From Nonomuraea gerenzanensis (GTDB taxonomy: Bacteria > Actinomycetota > Actinomycetes > Streptosporangiales > Streptosporangiaceae): 64,000 nt of DNA. This document shows positions 8,572-17,127 of this stretch, piece by piece. The DNA lies in assembly GCF_020215645.1 (NCBI RefSeq), contig NZ_CP084058.1, positions 5,270,001 through 5,334,000 of the forward strand, given 5' to 3'. The translations under genes were made by a program, and so were the position numbers. Each line of letters opens with the position of its first letter. The stretch's first letter is position 1. The notes under the pieces are model-generated. The model saw only the letters and a program-made list of their open reading frames with translations, did no database searches and was not told the DNA's origin.

Positions 8572-9141
8572 ATGTTCGCGACCCGCCTGGGAGAGGACGG
8601 CGCGGTGCTGCGCCCGCTGGAGCCGTGGCGGGCCGAGGAGTTCCTCGCCCACATGGAGCGGGGGCGCGAGTTCATCGGACGCTTCATCGCGCTGCCCGAC
8701 GCCGTGGTCGACCAGGCGTCCAGCCGGGCGTTCCTGCAGGCGTACGCGGACAAGGCGGCCGCCGACACCGCCCGCATCTACGGCATCTGGACGGACGGCA
8801 CCCTGGTCGGCGGCGTCCTGTTCCGTACCATGGACGTCGCGATGGGCGTCGCCGAGGCGGGCTGCTGGCTGGAGCCCGCCGGTGTCGGCAAGGGGCTCGT
8901 CAGCAGGGCCGCCCGGCTGGTCATCGACTGGGCCGTCGAGGAGCGCGGCATCCACCGCATCGAGTGGCGCGTCGCCTCGGCCAACGAGGCCAGCATCGCC
9001 GTCGCCCGCCGGCTCGGCATGACCCGGGACGGTGTGCTGCGGCAGAGCTACCCGTACCGGGGCGAACGGCACGACGTAGAGGTCTGGTCCGTGCTCGCGC
9101 CGGAATGGCGGGCGAACAAGGGCGCGACTCCGGCCGCCTGA
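8572..9141 (+). CDS. GNAT acetyltransferase (RimJ/RimL type)
   Basis: 189 aa, typical of RimL-like N-acetyltransferases. The order of elements fits: LRPLEPWRAEEF near the N-terminus, GCWLEPAGVGKGLVSRAA as the acetyl-CoA pyrophosphate loop (the usual Q/R-x-x-G-x-G/A region), HRIEWRVASANEASIAVARRLG, then GVLRQSY...DVEVWSVLAPEW. Such enzymes acetylate ribosomal protein N-termini or small amines; which one applies here is not visible. GGAG precedes the ATG by 6 nt. The stop codon is the first element of a tandem repeat that fills the space to the convergent gntR remnant. Confidence 0.88.
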   Translation: MFATRLGEDGAVLRPLEPWRAEEFLAHMERGREFIGRFIALPDAVVDQASSRAFLQAYADKAAADTARIYGIWTDGTLVGGVLFRTMDVAMGVAEAGCWLEPAGVGKGLVSRAARLVIDWAVEERGIHRIEWRVASANEASIAVARRLGMTRDGVLRQSYPYRGERHDVEVWSVLAPEWRANKGATPAA

Positions 9142-9275
9142 CGCCTCAGCCTGACGCCTCAGCCGGCCGCCTCAGCCTGACGCCTCAGCCGGCCGCCTCA
9201 GCCTGACGCCTCAGCCGGCCGCCTCAGCCTGACGCCTCAGCCGGCCGCCTCAGCCTGACGCCTCAGCCGGCCGCC
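9138..9275. repeat. 26-bp tandem repeat starting at the GNAT stop codon
   Basis: After a 12-bp partial unit that includes the GNAT TGA, a 26-bp unit of the form CCTGACGCCTCAGCCGG-CCGCCTCAG recurs at 9150, 9176, 9202, 9228 and (truncated) 9254, with essentially no divergence. The last unit forms the 3' end of the gntR reading frame on the other strand. There are no unique spacers, so this is not a CRISPR array. Confidence 0.95.
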
Positions 9276-9580
9276 GACTCCAGCACCTCGCGCGCCTCCA
9301 GGATGTCGGCGGCCTCCTCGACGGAGAAGCTGCGCGTGCGCACCCCGCGGTTCACCTCGCTGGTGACGTACCCCTCCTGGGCCAGCCGGACCAGCACCGA
9401 GCGCATGGTGCTGCGGGAGACGTTGCACCTGCTGGTCAGCTCGGCCTCGGTGAGCCGGCTGCCCGGCTCGATTCCGCCCGACAGCAACAACGGGCGCAGG
9501 CCCTCGTAGGCCTCGTCGTGCCTGGTCCGCGAGGCTCTGTCCTGCGCGTCGGCGTCCTCCCTGAATTCCACCGTGATCAC
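9263..9580 (-). pseudogene. GntR (FadR-type) regulator truncated at its ligand domain
   Basis: About 105 residues remain from a likely GTG at 9580. A complete winged helix is present (YEGLRPLLLSGGIEPGSRL, then LTSRCNVSRSTMRSVLVRLAQEG and the wing GYVTSEVNRGVRTR). The effector-binding FCD domain has only begun (FSVEEAADILEAREVLESA) when the frame stops. The stop lies inside the last unit of the 26-bp tandem repeat, so the missing ~120 residues were probably lost when the repeat formed. The start is uncertain: upstream the frame continues through a VTR-encoding microsatellite with no good ribosome site. Confidence 0.7.
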
Positions 9581-9630
9581 CTGTGTCTCGGAGGAGATGG
9601 CTGTTGCTCCGGGAGTATTCCTGCTCGGCC

Positions 9631-9693
9631 GCGTCACCCGCGTCACCCGCGTCACCCGCGTCACCCGCGTCACCCGCGTCACCCGCGTCACCC
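9631..9693. repeat. 9-bp microsatellite, 7 copies of GCGTCACCC
   Basis: Seven perfect copies in a row lie upstream of the gntR remnant. On the minus strand the array would encode (Arg-Val-Thr)n in frame with gntR, but it is more simply read as noncoding slippage DNA. Confidence 0.95.
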
Positions 9694-9706
9694 GCGACGC
9701 CGCGAA

Positions 9707-9769
9707 CGGCCCGCGCGTGGCCCGGGTGTGGCCCGCGTGTGGCCCGCGTGTGGCCCGCGTGTGGCCCGG
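9707..9769. repeat. 11-bp direct repeats of the form CCCGCGTGTGG
   Basis: Four to five copies, the first ones imperfect (GGCCCGCGCGTGG, then CCCGGGTGTGG). They lie directly beside the 9-bp array and fill the space between the divergently placed gntR remnant and the tetR 3' end. No gene is visible in 9581-9783. Confidence 0.85.
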
Positions 9770-9783
9770 CACCCGCCCGCGGG

Positions 9784-10368
9784 TCAGCGCAGGAACCGAA
9801 GCACGGCGTGCCGGATCTGCGCGGGCGTCATCGGGTCGGTCGACAGGGCGCTGTGCAGGACGAGCCCCTCGATGAGCGCGTCGAGCTCCCTGGCGGTGGT
9901 GGCGTCGAAGTGCCGCTCCAGCGCCTGGCGGTTGCGCGCCATCCAGGCCTGGGTGACGGCTCGTAAGGCGGGGTTGCGCGCCGCGGCCACGTACAGCTCC
10001 ACAGTGAGCACGAGGTCATGCCGAGACCCGAGCAGAGCGTCCGACACCAGCGCGATGACGGCCTCGGCCGCCTCACCCGGATCGCGGGCGGCGCTCAGGT
10101 GCTCGTCGAAGACGCGCGCCGCCGCCTCGGCGTGCCGGGTGAACGCCTCGGCGAGCACCTCGTCCAGCGACGTGAAGTGGTACGTCATCGAGCCGAGCGG
10201 CACGTCGGCGGCGCGCGCGATCTCCCGATGCGTGGTGCCGGCGACGCCGCGCTCGGCGATGACGGCGAGCGCCGCGTCGATCAAACGATCCCGCCGCCCC
10301 GGGTCGTGCCGCCGCGCCCGCCGCCTCGGGGCAGGACCGCTCACCTCGCGCCCGCCGTCCCCGCTCAT
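9784..10368 (-). CDS. TetR family regulator
   Basis: 194 aa. The TetR helix-turn-helix is near residues 25-70: DRLIDAALAVIAERGVAGTT, HREIARAADVPLGSMTYHF, then the TSLDEVLAEAF helix. The C-terminal ligand domain (ELYVAAARNPALRAVTQAWM) resembles YcdC/BetI-like TetR members. Its ATG overlaps the stop of the acetyltransferase gene (ATGA), so the two are translationally coupled. It probably controls its own operon through the inverted repeat at 10969-10982. Confidence 0.9.
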   Translation of the reverse strand: MSGDGGREVSGPAPRRRARRHDPGRRDRLIDAALAVIAERGVAGTTHREIARAADVPLGSMTYHFTSLDEVLAEAFTRHAEAAARVFDEHLSAARDPGEAAEAVIALVSDALLGSRHDLVLTVELYVAAARNPALRAVTQAWMARNRQALERHFDATTARELDALIEGLVLHSALSTDPMTPAQIRHAVLRFLR

Positions 10369-10967
10369 GTGGCCCCGGCTCCCGCCTCGCCCGGCTCGAT
10401 CGTACGGATGACCCGGGCCGGATTGCCCACCGCGACGACGTTCGCCGGCAGATCGCGGGTGACCACCGCACCGGCGCCGACCACCGTGTTCTCCCCGATC
10501 GTCACCCCGGCCAGCACGATCGCCCCGCTCCCCAGCCAGACGTTGTCACCGATGGTGATCGGCTTGGCGGCCTCCCACTTGGCCCGGCGCAGCTCCGGAT
10601 CGACCGGGTGCGTCGGCGTCATGAGCTGCACGTTCGACCCGATCTGCACGTCGTCCCCGATGGTGATCGGCGCCACGTCCAGCGCGACGAGCCCGAAGTT
10701 GGCGAACGACCGGGCGCCGATGCGGAGGTGACTGCCGTAGTCGACCCGCAGCGGCGGCCGGATCACCGTGCCCTCGCCGACCGCCCCCAGCAGCTCCGTG
10801 AGCAACCGGTGCCGCAACTGCGGATCGCGGGCCGACGACGCGTTGAACGCCTCCATCAGATCCATGGCCCGCAACATGTGCTCCGCCAGCTCCGGGTCGT
10901 CGGCGATGTACAGGTCACCGGCCAGCATCCGCTCACGCATCGTGCGGTCGTCCACGTCGTGTGTCAT
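10365..10967 (-). CDS. Sugar O-acetyltransferase (maltose/galactoside acetyltransferase family)
   Basis: 200 aa. An N-terminal Mac domain (MRERMLAGDLYIADDPELA) is followed by left-handed beta-helix hexapeptide repeats (ITIGDDVQIGSNVQL, ITIGDNVWLGSGAIVLAGV, TIGENTVVGAGAVVTRDLP). THPVDPE contains the catalytic His of the LacA/Maa/NodL group. It would acetylate a sugar or similar hydroxyl group in the cytoplasm from acetyl-CoA. First gene of a two-gene operon with the downstream TetR; the start codon abuts a short palindrome, so translation may be close to leaderless. Confidence 0.9.
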   Translation of the reverse strand: MTHDVDDRTMRERMLAGDLYIADDPELAEHMLRAMDLMEAFNASSARDPQLRHRLLTELLGAVGEGTVIRPPLRVDYGSHLRIGARSFANFGLVALDVAPITIGDDVQIGSNVQLMTPTHPVDPELRRAKWEAAKPITIGDNVWLGSGAIVLAGVTIGENTVVGAGAVVTRDLPANVVAVGNPARVIRTIEPGEAGAGAT

Positions 10968-10968
10968 G

Positions 10969-10982
10969 TGTACAAGCGTACA
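10969..10982. promoter_or_regulatory. TGTAC-N4-GTACA inverted repeat, likely TetR operator
   Basis: The palindrome lies 1 bp 5' of the acetyltransferase ATG and between it and the divergent small gene. This is the usual autoregulatory position for the TetR encoded in the same operon. Confidence 0.5.
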
Positions 10983-10993
10983 TAACGGCGGGC

Positions 10994-11305
10994 GTGGCTG
11001 GACGGCGATCGGTCAGCATCCCTCCGACGGGTTTGGACGGGGTCGCCAACAAAGCGTTGCGCGCCAATTTGATCGAAAAGCTGGAAAAGACGCCTGCGGC
11101 CGTCATCCGGATCGGATCGATTCTGATCGTGAAGACCGAAAGCGAGCTACGCGTTCGCGAGTTGACCGCGCAGGAACTGCAGTATCTCGAGGCGAACCCT
11201 GGACCGAGAAAGGATCCTGCCACCGCCGCCATGGTCTTCAGCCTGCATGAGGGGCCGAAGGAATTGAGCGAGGTGCGCACCAGCCCCGTGTCGGGGAACG
11301 AGTGA
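10994..11305 (+). CDS. Small protein of unknown function
   Basis: 103 aa from a GTG at 10994; the frame also permits GTG 10961, but that would run through the presumed TetR operator. The core LDGVANKALRANLIEKLEK, an IRIGSILIV beta strand, then ELRVRELTAQELQYLEANPG suggests a mixed alpha/beta fold with no signal peptide or membrane segment. I do not recognise the family. Its codons are visibly poorer in G+C at third positions than the flanking genes, as are those of the NACHT gene it converges with, so both may have arrived together. Confidence 0.5.
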   Translation: MAGRRSVSIPPTGLDGVANKALRANLIEKLEKTPAAVIRIGSILIVKTESELRVRELTAQELQYLEANPGPRKDPATAAMVFSLHEGPKELSEVRTSPVSGNE

Positions 11306-11337
11306 GCAGTGGTCGAGCGTCGGACACCACAGCGAAA

Positions 11338-14300
11338 TCACCGGAATCCGAGCCGTGTCAGCTCCGCACGTATCCTCTCGACGAGTTCCGGCTCGCTGGA
11401 GCCCAGCGGCACCTCGTCGAGCCGCAGCACCCCCCGCAGCCGGTGGGCGTCCAGATTGAGATGCCCGAGGACCAGGTCGAGGTAGGAGTGGGCATCACGC
11501 TGAGCGAAGGGGGCGAACGCCTGGCTCAGGTGCAGGCATTCGACGTAGGCCGCCGCGAGCTCCGGGAGGTTGGCTCGGCGACTGGAGAGCAGCCACAGGC
11601 GCAGCAGAGCGTGAGCTGGTGAGACGGCGCGGTCCGGCCAGAAGCCGGCGAAGGTCGTGATAGATCTGCTGAGCTCGTCCGCCAGCGGCTCCACGGTGTG
11701 CAGCAGGACATCCTCTTCGTAGCCGCAGATGAAGTGGAGTTGCCGGACCGATGGCTGGAACTCGTTCATCATCCAGGCGTAGGTGCCGCGCTCGATCGAG
11801 CGGTAGGTCCAGTACGGGTCCACGGTGGGCAGATTCGCCGGCGGCCCGGCGGTCCAGCGGATGATCACGTCGCGTTCCTCACCTGCGCCCGTACGATCGA
11901 GGTCGATGGCGTGGATCAGGTTGAACCAGGCGTTGTAGCCGATCTGCGACTGCCAGAAGCGGGCCAGGCCGCGCCACCTGGAGATCACGTATCCCGGCTC
12001 GTCGAAGAGCTCTCCGCCCGAGACCTCACGAGAGACCAGTACGAGGAGCAGCAACAGGTTGACGCTGTAGGCGGCGAATCGGGCCGGAACCGTCCTGAAC
12101 GCCTCGATGCGCCCCGGCTGATAGGCGTCGAACGCCGATGAGGTGCGGGACGTGAGTGCGTTCCGGAACATGCCGAGCAGAAGATCCTTGCCCTCCGGCA
12201 GTTCGCGGAGCAACTCGTGGAGGAACTCCGGGATCGATTCGCGGGAGGAGAGCGGGGTGTGGGACAGCAGAGCATGGAGGAAGGCGTTGTCGGGGCTGGT
12301 GCGTCTGGCCCGGGGGGCGGACAGCCGGGCCTGCGCCAGCAAGTGACGCACTTCCTGCGCGGTGAGCCGCGCGACCAGGTACTCCCCGAAGGTGGCGTGC
12401 AGGAACTCGTAGGTCTTCAACCGCCGCTCGTCCTGGAGAGCCTGCGCTTCATGGACGAAGAAGAATCGCCCTACAGCCAGCTGGCTCGCGCTCAGGGCGG
12501 GCTGGAAGCTTCGGGAGGACATGGGCGCTTCGGGCAGCAGAGCTTGGAGATCGGCTTCCAGCTCCTCCTCGGTGATCCACTGGCTGTCGCGGTTGAACAT
12601 GCCGAACGCGACAACGGACAACCGCAGCAACTCCCTGTCGATCGCTCGATCGAGCTCTGCCTCGCTGAGCTGGGATCCGTACTTCATCACCTCGCGATGG
12701 GCGAAACGGACGAGAATCCGTTCGTACAGCTCGCCCCGGGCCAGCTCGCCCTCGCCGCCGAGCGGGGCGCCTTCCGCGTCGTAGAGGGCGAGCAGCAGTA
12801 ACAGCAGCGGCTGGGCGGCGAGGTCGCCCAAGGAAAATACGACGTCAGTGCAAAGACCAGTGCGGTTGATCCGGTTCCAGATCCCCACCCACTCGGCGAC
12901 CTGGGCATGTTGGAAGGGCTCCAGCCGGACCATGGTGCTGCCCAGCGGCATCCGCGCACGATCCGCGACCGCTGTACGACTGGTCACGATCACCGCGGTA
13001 GGCCGGCCCTGGGCCGTTTCGCGTTCCTGGAAGGCCGCCACCCGCTCGAGGAAGTCGGAGTTGCCGATCCGCGTGGCCTGGAGCAGTTCGTCGAAGCCAT
13101 CGAGGAGCACCACGGCCACCACGCCGGTCTCATGGATCGAGGCCCATGGACGGTGCTCGCCCGTTGCCTGCCGCATCGCGTGCTCCATCTGCGTCTGCAG
13201 GTCCGCCTCCATGGGGACCTCCCGCAACGGCACGCGGAGCACCACGAACTGACTCGCCGGCAGCTCGGCGGCGAGGACCTTCGTCAGGACGGACTTGCCG
13301 GCTCCCGGCTGACCGAGCACCAGCAGCGGGTACCGGGTGGCGGCGGGGTGAGTGAGGTGACCGAAGAGGAACGCGCGCAGATCCGCTTGCACCGGCACCT
13401 CCGCCCACCAGTGGTCCTCGGCCGGTCTGGCTGCGCTGTCTGCTGCGGTGAGGCGGAAGCAGGGGCTGATGTAGGCGTCACTCAGCGACGGGATCGTCAC
13501 ACCGGCGGGCAGGTCCGTCGCGGACAGGATGGGCTTGCCGAGCGCCAGGCGATAGATCCGGGACAGCGCTTCACGTACACCGTGGGGCTTCGTCCCCGAT
13601 CCCGCTGATTCAAGCAGCCTCCGCAGGTCGCTCAGGCCGGCGTCGAGCTTCTCCCGAGTGGCCTGATGATCGATCCGGTTGCTCCAGTACGCGATCTCGG
13701 GCACTTCCGCCTCGAGCCGGTGGAAGAGATCGGCATATCGCTCGCGGGCCTGCGCTGGCAGCCCGGTGGTGAGCCATTCGTCATGATGGCGACGACGTGT
13801 CTCGTCCATCGCCTCCCACCGCTGCAGCCCGTTGATGAACACCTTCAACCTCGAGCCAAGCTCGGCGTAGTGGGACTTCAGGTCCTCAAGGACGATCTCG
13901 TACGGCGAGGCGGGGCTCGGGCATGGCACCTGCATATGCAGGAGCCGCTGCACCAGGTGTCCAAGGGCGGAGCCTCCGGCCCTCTCGTCGCCGGCGATCA
14001 ACAGCTCCTCCTGGCGTAGCAGGCGGAGTTCCTCGTCGCTGAACCGACGGCAACCCTCAGCCGCCGCCTCGAAGAAGGCGGTCACCACGATGACCGTGTG
14101 AGCGGCTGCGATGCGTTGGGTACGCGAGAAACGATCCAACCCGCGCAGACGATCGCCGAGCCCCGTCCCGAGCTGCCGGCTGAGCCTGGCCAGCTCACCC
14201 TTGGCGTCGAAGAGGCTGAGCGCGAGCTGGCTGCCACCCCCGGTCGCTGCCAGGAGCAGCCCGCCTGTCAGCCGGTCGAGCGCGTCGGCGAGCCCGGTGT

Positions 14301-14373
14301 CCGCACCGAGAATCCTGACAGCGTTGGTGTAACTGAACCAGCCGTTCGTCACGACATGAGCATCGCCGTGCAC
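11338..14373 (-). CDS. NACHT-domain STAND NTPase
   Basis: 1011 aa with a GTG start. Residues ~15-105 (AVRILGADTGLADALDR, TGGLLLAATGGG, FDAKGELARL) form a helical N-terminal domain that I recall from actinobacterial NACHT proteins (an NNH-type domain, possibly NNH7; from memory). The NTPase has Walker A GQPGAGKS at 354-361, Walker B VVLLDGFDEL at ~421-430 and a sensor-like VIVTSRTAV. The C-terminal ~400 residues are helical, include AYSVNLLLLLVLVS, and lack recognisable LRR or TPR repeats. STAND/NACHT proteins sense a trigger and oligomerise; several bacterial NACHTs defend against phage, so an antiviral role is plausible but unproven. GAGAGG abuts the GTG directly, so GTG 14352 is an alternative start. 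Confidence 0.88.
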   Translation of the reverse strand: MHGDAHVVTNGWFSYTNAVRILGADTGLADALDRLTGGLLLAATGGGSQLALSLFDAKGELARLSRQLGTGLGDRLRGLDRFSRTQRIAAAHTVIVVTAFFEAAAEGCRRFSDEELRLLRQEELLIAGDERAGGSALGHLVQRLLHMQVPCPSPASPYEIVLEDLKSHYAELGSRLKVFINGLQRWEAMDETRRRHHDEWLTTGLPAQARERYADLFHRLEAEVPEIAYWSNRIDHQATREKLDAGLSDLRRLLESAGSGTKPHGVREALSRIYRLALGKPILSATDLPAGVTIPSLSDAYISPCFRLTAADSAARPAEDHWWAEVPVQADLRAFLFGHLTHPAATRYPLLVLGQPGAGKSVLTKVLAAELPASQFVVLRVPLREVPMEADLQTQMEHAMRQATGEHRPWASIHETGVVAVVLLDGFDELLQATRIGNSDFLERVAAFQERETAQGRPTAVIVTSRTAVADRARMPLGSTMVRLEPFQHAQVAEWVGIWNRINRTGLCTDVVFSLGDLAAQPLLLLLLALYDAEGAPLGGEGELARGELYERILVRFAHREVMKYGSQLSEAELDRAIDRELLRLSVVAFGMFNRDSQWITEEELEADLQALLPEAPMSSRSFQPALSASQLAVGRFFFVHEAQALQDERRLKTYEFLHATFGEYLVARLTAQEVRHLLAQARLSAPRARRTSPDNAFLHALLSHTPLSSRESIPEFLHELLRELPEGKDLLLGMFRNALTSRTSSAFDAYQPGRIEAFRTVPARFAAYSVNLLLLLVLVSREVSGGELFDEPGYVISRWRGLARFWQSQIGYNAWFNLIHAIDLDRTGAGEERDVIIRWTAGPPANLPTVDPYWTYRSIERGTYAWMMNEFQPSVRQLHFICGYEEDVLLHTVEPLADELSRSITTFAGFWPDRAVSPAHALLRLWLLSSRRANLPELAAAYVECLHLSQAFAPFAQRDAHSYLDLVLGHLNLDAHRLRGVLRLDEVPLGSSEPELVERIRAELTRLGFR

Positions 14374-14495
14374 CCTCTCATAAGCAATGAGGTCGCAGGT
14401 TCCGCGGCAACGGGGTGAGCTCGCTCGAGCCCGTTGTCCGGGGCGGATGGCAAGATGTGAAGATCGCAGGCGTTCGAGGAAAGAGAACCACCGGC

Positions 14496-15155
14496 ATGGC
14501 CGTCATCCACCGCACCGTCCTCAACCCGACCAAGCTGGAGCTGCTCACCGGCTGGCTGCCCTCCCGCCCCTGGTACCAAGGCGGCCAGGGCACCCCAGAG
14601 CTGGTCAAAGCAGGAGGCTTCCGGCTGGACGACCCCGAGGGCGAGGTCGGCATCGAGTTCATGGTGGTCACGGACACCTCCGGTGCCGGGGCCACCTGCT
14701 ACCTGGTCCCGCTCACCTATCGCGGTGCCCCGCTCGACGGGGCGGAGCACGCGCTCATCGGCACCATGGAGCACGGCGTGCTGGGGCGGCGCTGGGCGTA
14801 CGACGGCTGTCACGATCCGGTGCTGATCGCCCAGTTGCTCGCACTGATCGCCGGCAAGGCCGAGGCTCAGGACCAGAACATCAGCGACACCCCCGATCGG
14901 GAGGTGACCCGCTCCAGCGCCGCCCCCGCACCCGAAGGCTTCTCCGCCGACGCCACGGACGATCAGGAGGGTACCGAGCTGCGTGCGGCGGACGGCACGG
15001 CGCTGCGGCTGCAGCGGGTCCTGCGTCCCGGCGGGGACGACGAGGCCGCGCTGCCGCCGGAAGTGATCGGCCACGTCGCCGGGGCCTGGAGCCTGCCGGA
15101 CGGTATCCCAGTGCGCGGGCTGTTCGCCGCCCTGCGCACCGGTTCTCGCGCCTGA
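14496..15155 (+). CDS. Maltokinase N-terminal cap-like protein
   Basis: 219 aa from the ATG at 14496, 7 nt after an AGAGAA-rich ribosome site. The sequence (AVIHRTVLNPTKLELLTGWL, PLTYRGAPLDGAEHALIGTM, VLGRRWAYDGCHDPV) matches the N-terminal cap domain that precedes the kinase in trehalose synthase-maltokinase proteins, here without any kinase domain. Stand-alone versions are common in actinomycetes and often loosely named after glucan enzymes; their function is not established. It is divergent from the NACHT gene and convergent with the L,D-transpeptidase (23 bp apart). Confidence 0.75.
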   Translation: MAVIHRTVLNPTKLELLTGWLPSRPWYQGGQGTPELVKAGGFRLDDPEGEVGIEFMVVTDTSGAGATCYLVPLTYRGAPLDGAEHALIGTMEHGVLGRRWAYDGCHDPVLIAQLLALIAGKAEAQDQNISDTPDREVTRSSAAPAPEGFSADATDDQEGTELRAADGTALRLQRVLRPGGDDEAALPPEVIGHVAGAWSLPDGIPVRGLFAALRTGSRA

Positions 15156-15178
15156 GCGCCGGTTCTCGCCCGGACGGG

Positions 15179-16363
15179 TCAGGCGTCGGTTGAGGTGCGG
15201 AGGGCGCTGCCCGCCAGCCACTCCTCCCACGACTTGGCCCACGGCGTAGGCCCGTTCCCGAACTGCAGCCGACGCGAGGTCCCCACGACCTTGATGATGT
15301 CCCCCCGCTGCGTGAAGTTGTAGAACCACCGGGCATGGTCCATCCCGGCGTTCACGCAGCCGTGGCTGACGTTGCGGTGCCCCTGGTCCCCGACCGACCA
15401 CGGGGCCGCGTGGAAGAACATGCCGCTGTAGGTCATGCGGACGTTCCACTTGGTGTGGTGGAAGTACTCGCCCGGGATGCCGACGGTGGCCGAGTCCATG
15501 AGGAAGTTCTCGGCCTTCTCCTGGGCGATCATGGTGCCGGAGTAGCTCTCGTAACCGGGCTTGCCCAGGCTGACCGGGATGGTTTTGACGACCTCGCCGT
15601 TCTTTCGGACGATCGCCCGGTGTGCCTTGTTGCGGATCGTGGTGATGTGCTCCGGGCCGACGGTGAAGGTGACGGTACGGTCCTTGGCCCCCCACAGATC
15701 CTGGCCGATGCGCAGGCCGGCCAGGTGGGCGACCACCGTGACGCGCTCGCCGCTCGGCCAGTACGTACGCGGCCGGAACTGCACCTCCCGATCGCTCACC
15801 CAGCTCCAGGCCCCCTCGACCGGCCGGGACATGTGCACCGCCAGCGAACGTTCGACCGCCGCCCTGTCCTCCTGCTCGCGCACCGGCTTCGACAGCAGGA
15901 GCTGGATCGGCATCCCCACGCCGACCCGCTCGCCGTCCAGCGGCGACATGCCGGTCTCCAGCACGTGCCTCGGCTTCAGCGTGGTGAACGCGGCCCGCTT
16001 CGTGACCGTCTGCCTGCCGTCGGCGCCGGTGGCCTGCGCCCGCACCGTGTACTGGGTGGACGGCCGCAGGGGCCACCTCGGCCGCCAGGTTCCGTCGGCG
16101 CCCAGGGTGCCGCTGACCTGGCGTCCCTTGGCGTCGGCGACGGTCAGGCCGGTGACCTTGCCGTCGGTGACCCTGATGCCGATCCCGGTGTCCGGCGGGA
16201 CCTTCTTCGCGCCGTGTACCGGTGTGATCGTCAGTGCGGGCGGTGGTGGCGGGGCCTGCTCCCGTTGTGGTGCGGGGTGCGTGGCCGGGGCCGAGGTGCA
16301 CCCGGCGAGCGTGAGCAGCACCACTGTGGATGTGCTGATGAGTATGGTGCCGCCGTTCCGCAT
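15179..16363 (-). CDS. L,D-transpeptidase lipoprotein (YkuD domain, Ig-like N-terminus)
   Basis: 394 aa from the ATG at 16363. The signal segment ends in a lipobox (LLTLAGC), so the protein is probably anchored to the outer face of the membrane. A Pro-rich spacer (QAPPPPPALTI) and two immunoglobulin-like domains (~40-245) precede a YkuD catalytic domain with the invariant His and Cys in VSHGCVNAG. Enzymes of this architecture make 3-3 cross-links between meso-diaminopimelate residues in peptidoglycan. A longer in-frame start at 16495 exists, but its extra 44 residues precede the signal peptide and make no sense for export. Confidence 0.92.
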   Translation of the reverse strand: MRNGGTILISTSTVVLLTLAGCTSAPATHPAPQREQAPPPPPALTITPVHGAKKVPPDTGIGIRVTDGKVTGLTVADAKGRQVSGTLGADGTWRPRWPLRPSTQYTVRAQATGADGRQTVTKRAAFTTLKPRHVLETGMSPLDGERVGVGMPIQLLLSKPVREQEDRAAVERSLAVHMSRPVEGAWSWVSDREVQFRPRTYWPSGERVTVVAHLAGLRIGQDLWGAKDRTVTFTVGPEHITTIRNKAHRAIVRKNGEVVKTIPVSLGKPGYESYSGTMIAQEKAENFLMDSATVGIPGEYFHHTKWNVRMTYSGMFFHAAPWSVGDQGHRNVSHGCVNAGMDHARWFYNFTQRGDIIKVVGTSRRLQFGNGPTPWAKSWEEWLAGSALRTSTDA

Positions 16364-16491
16364 CGCCGAAGCCCCCACTTCTCCCGACACATGGGCATAT
16401 TTCCGATCACGTGGCCCCTCGTCGGGACGAGAAGTGTTATGCCCGTCACTGTGAGTAATCATGCGGAGATTTCTGGCCGACCCGCCGACCG

Positions 16492-17127
16492 TCACCCCCG
16501 GGACGCCGGCTTGAGCAGCCCCCTCTCGTACGCCACCGCCACCGCAGCCGCCCGATCCTTCACCCCCAGCTTGGCGAAGACATGCAGCAGATGCGTCTTC
16601 ACCGTCGCCTCCGTGATGAACAACCTCCCAGCGATCTCCCGGTTCGTCGCCCCCCGAGCGATGAGCCCCATCACCTCCACCTCCCGAGGGCTCAACACCC
16701 GTACCGCAGCCTCACGCACCCGCTGGTCTAGCACGCCCGCCACCGTAGGCGACAGGACCGCCTCCCCCCGGGCCGCCGCGATCACAGCCCGCCGCAGCTC
16801 GTCTCGCGGCGTGTCCTTCAGCAGGTATCCGGTCGCCCCCTCCTCGATGGCGGGCAGCACGTCGGCGTCGTCGTCGAACGTGGTCACCACCAGCACCCGC
16901 ACCCCCGGCTGCTGCTCCCGCAGGCGGCGGATGACCTCGACCCCGCCCATGTTCGGCATCCGCAGATCGAGCAGGACCACGTCCGGACGGGTACGCAGCG
17001 CCACCGCCAGAGCCTCCCGGCCGTCGGCCGCCTCGCCGACGACCTCGAAGCCATCGGTGTCGAAGATCCCGCGCAGCCCGTCACGTACGATCGGATGATC
17101 ATCCACGATGATCAGGCGGATCGGCAT
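16492..17127 (-). CDS. NarL/LuxR-type response regulator
   Basis: 211 aa. Receiver domain with the acidic pair DD in IIVDDHP, phospho-acceptor Asp in VVLLDLRMPNMGG, a switch Thr in VVTTFDDD and the Lys in YLLKDTPRDEL. A C-terminal LuxR helix-turn-helix follows (LSPREVEVMGLIARGATNREI, TEATVKTHLLHVFAKL). Its ATG shares one base with the kinase stop (TGATG). It is the last gene of an operon ATPase, permease, kinase, regulator and most likely controls that exporter. Confidence 0.95.
   Translation of the reverse strand: MPIRLIIVDDHPIVRDGLRGIFDTDGFEVVGEAADGREALAVALRTRPDVVLLDLRMPNMGGVEVIRRLREQQPGVRVLVVTTFDDDADVLPAIEEGATGYLLKDTPRDELRRAVIAAARGEAVLSPTVAGVLDQRVREAAVRVLSPREVEVMGLIARGATNREIAGRLFITEATVKTHLLHVFAKLGVKDRAAAVAVAYERGLLKPASRG

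Noticed and set aside
9138..9275. Possible CRISPR array
   Set aside because: Units are strictly head-to-tail with no unique spacers and no cas genes nearby.
9631..9772. Arg-Val-Thr repeat as a real N-terminal extension of the GntR protein
   Set aside because: It is encoded by a perfect 9-bp microsatellite with no ribosome site or plausible start; GntR homology begins well after it.
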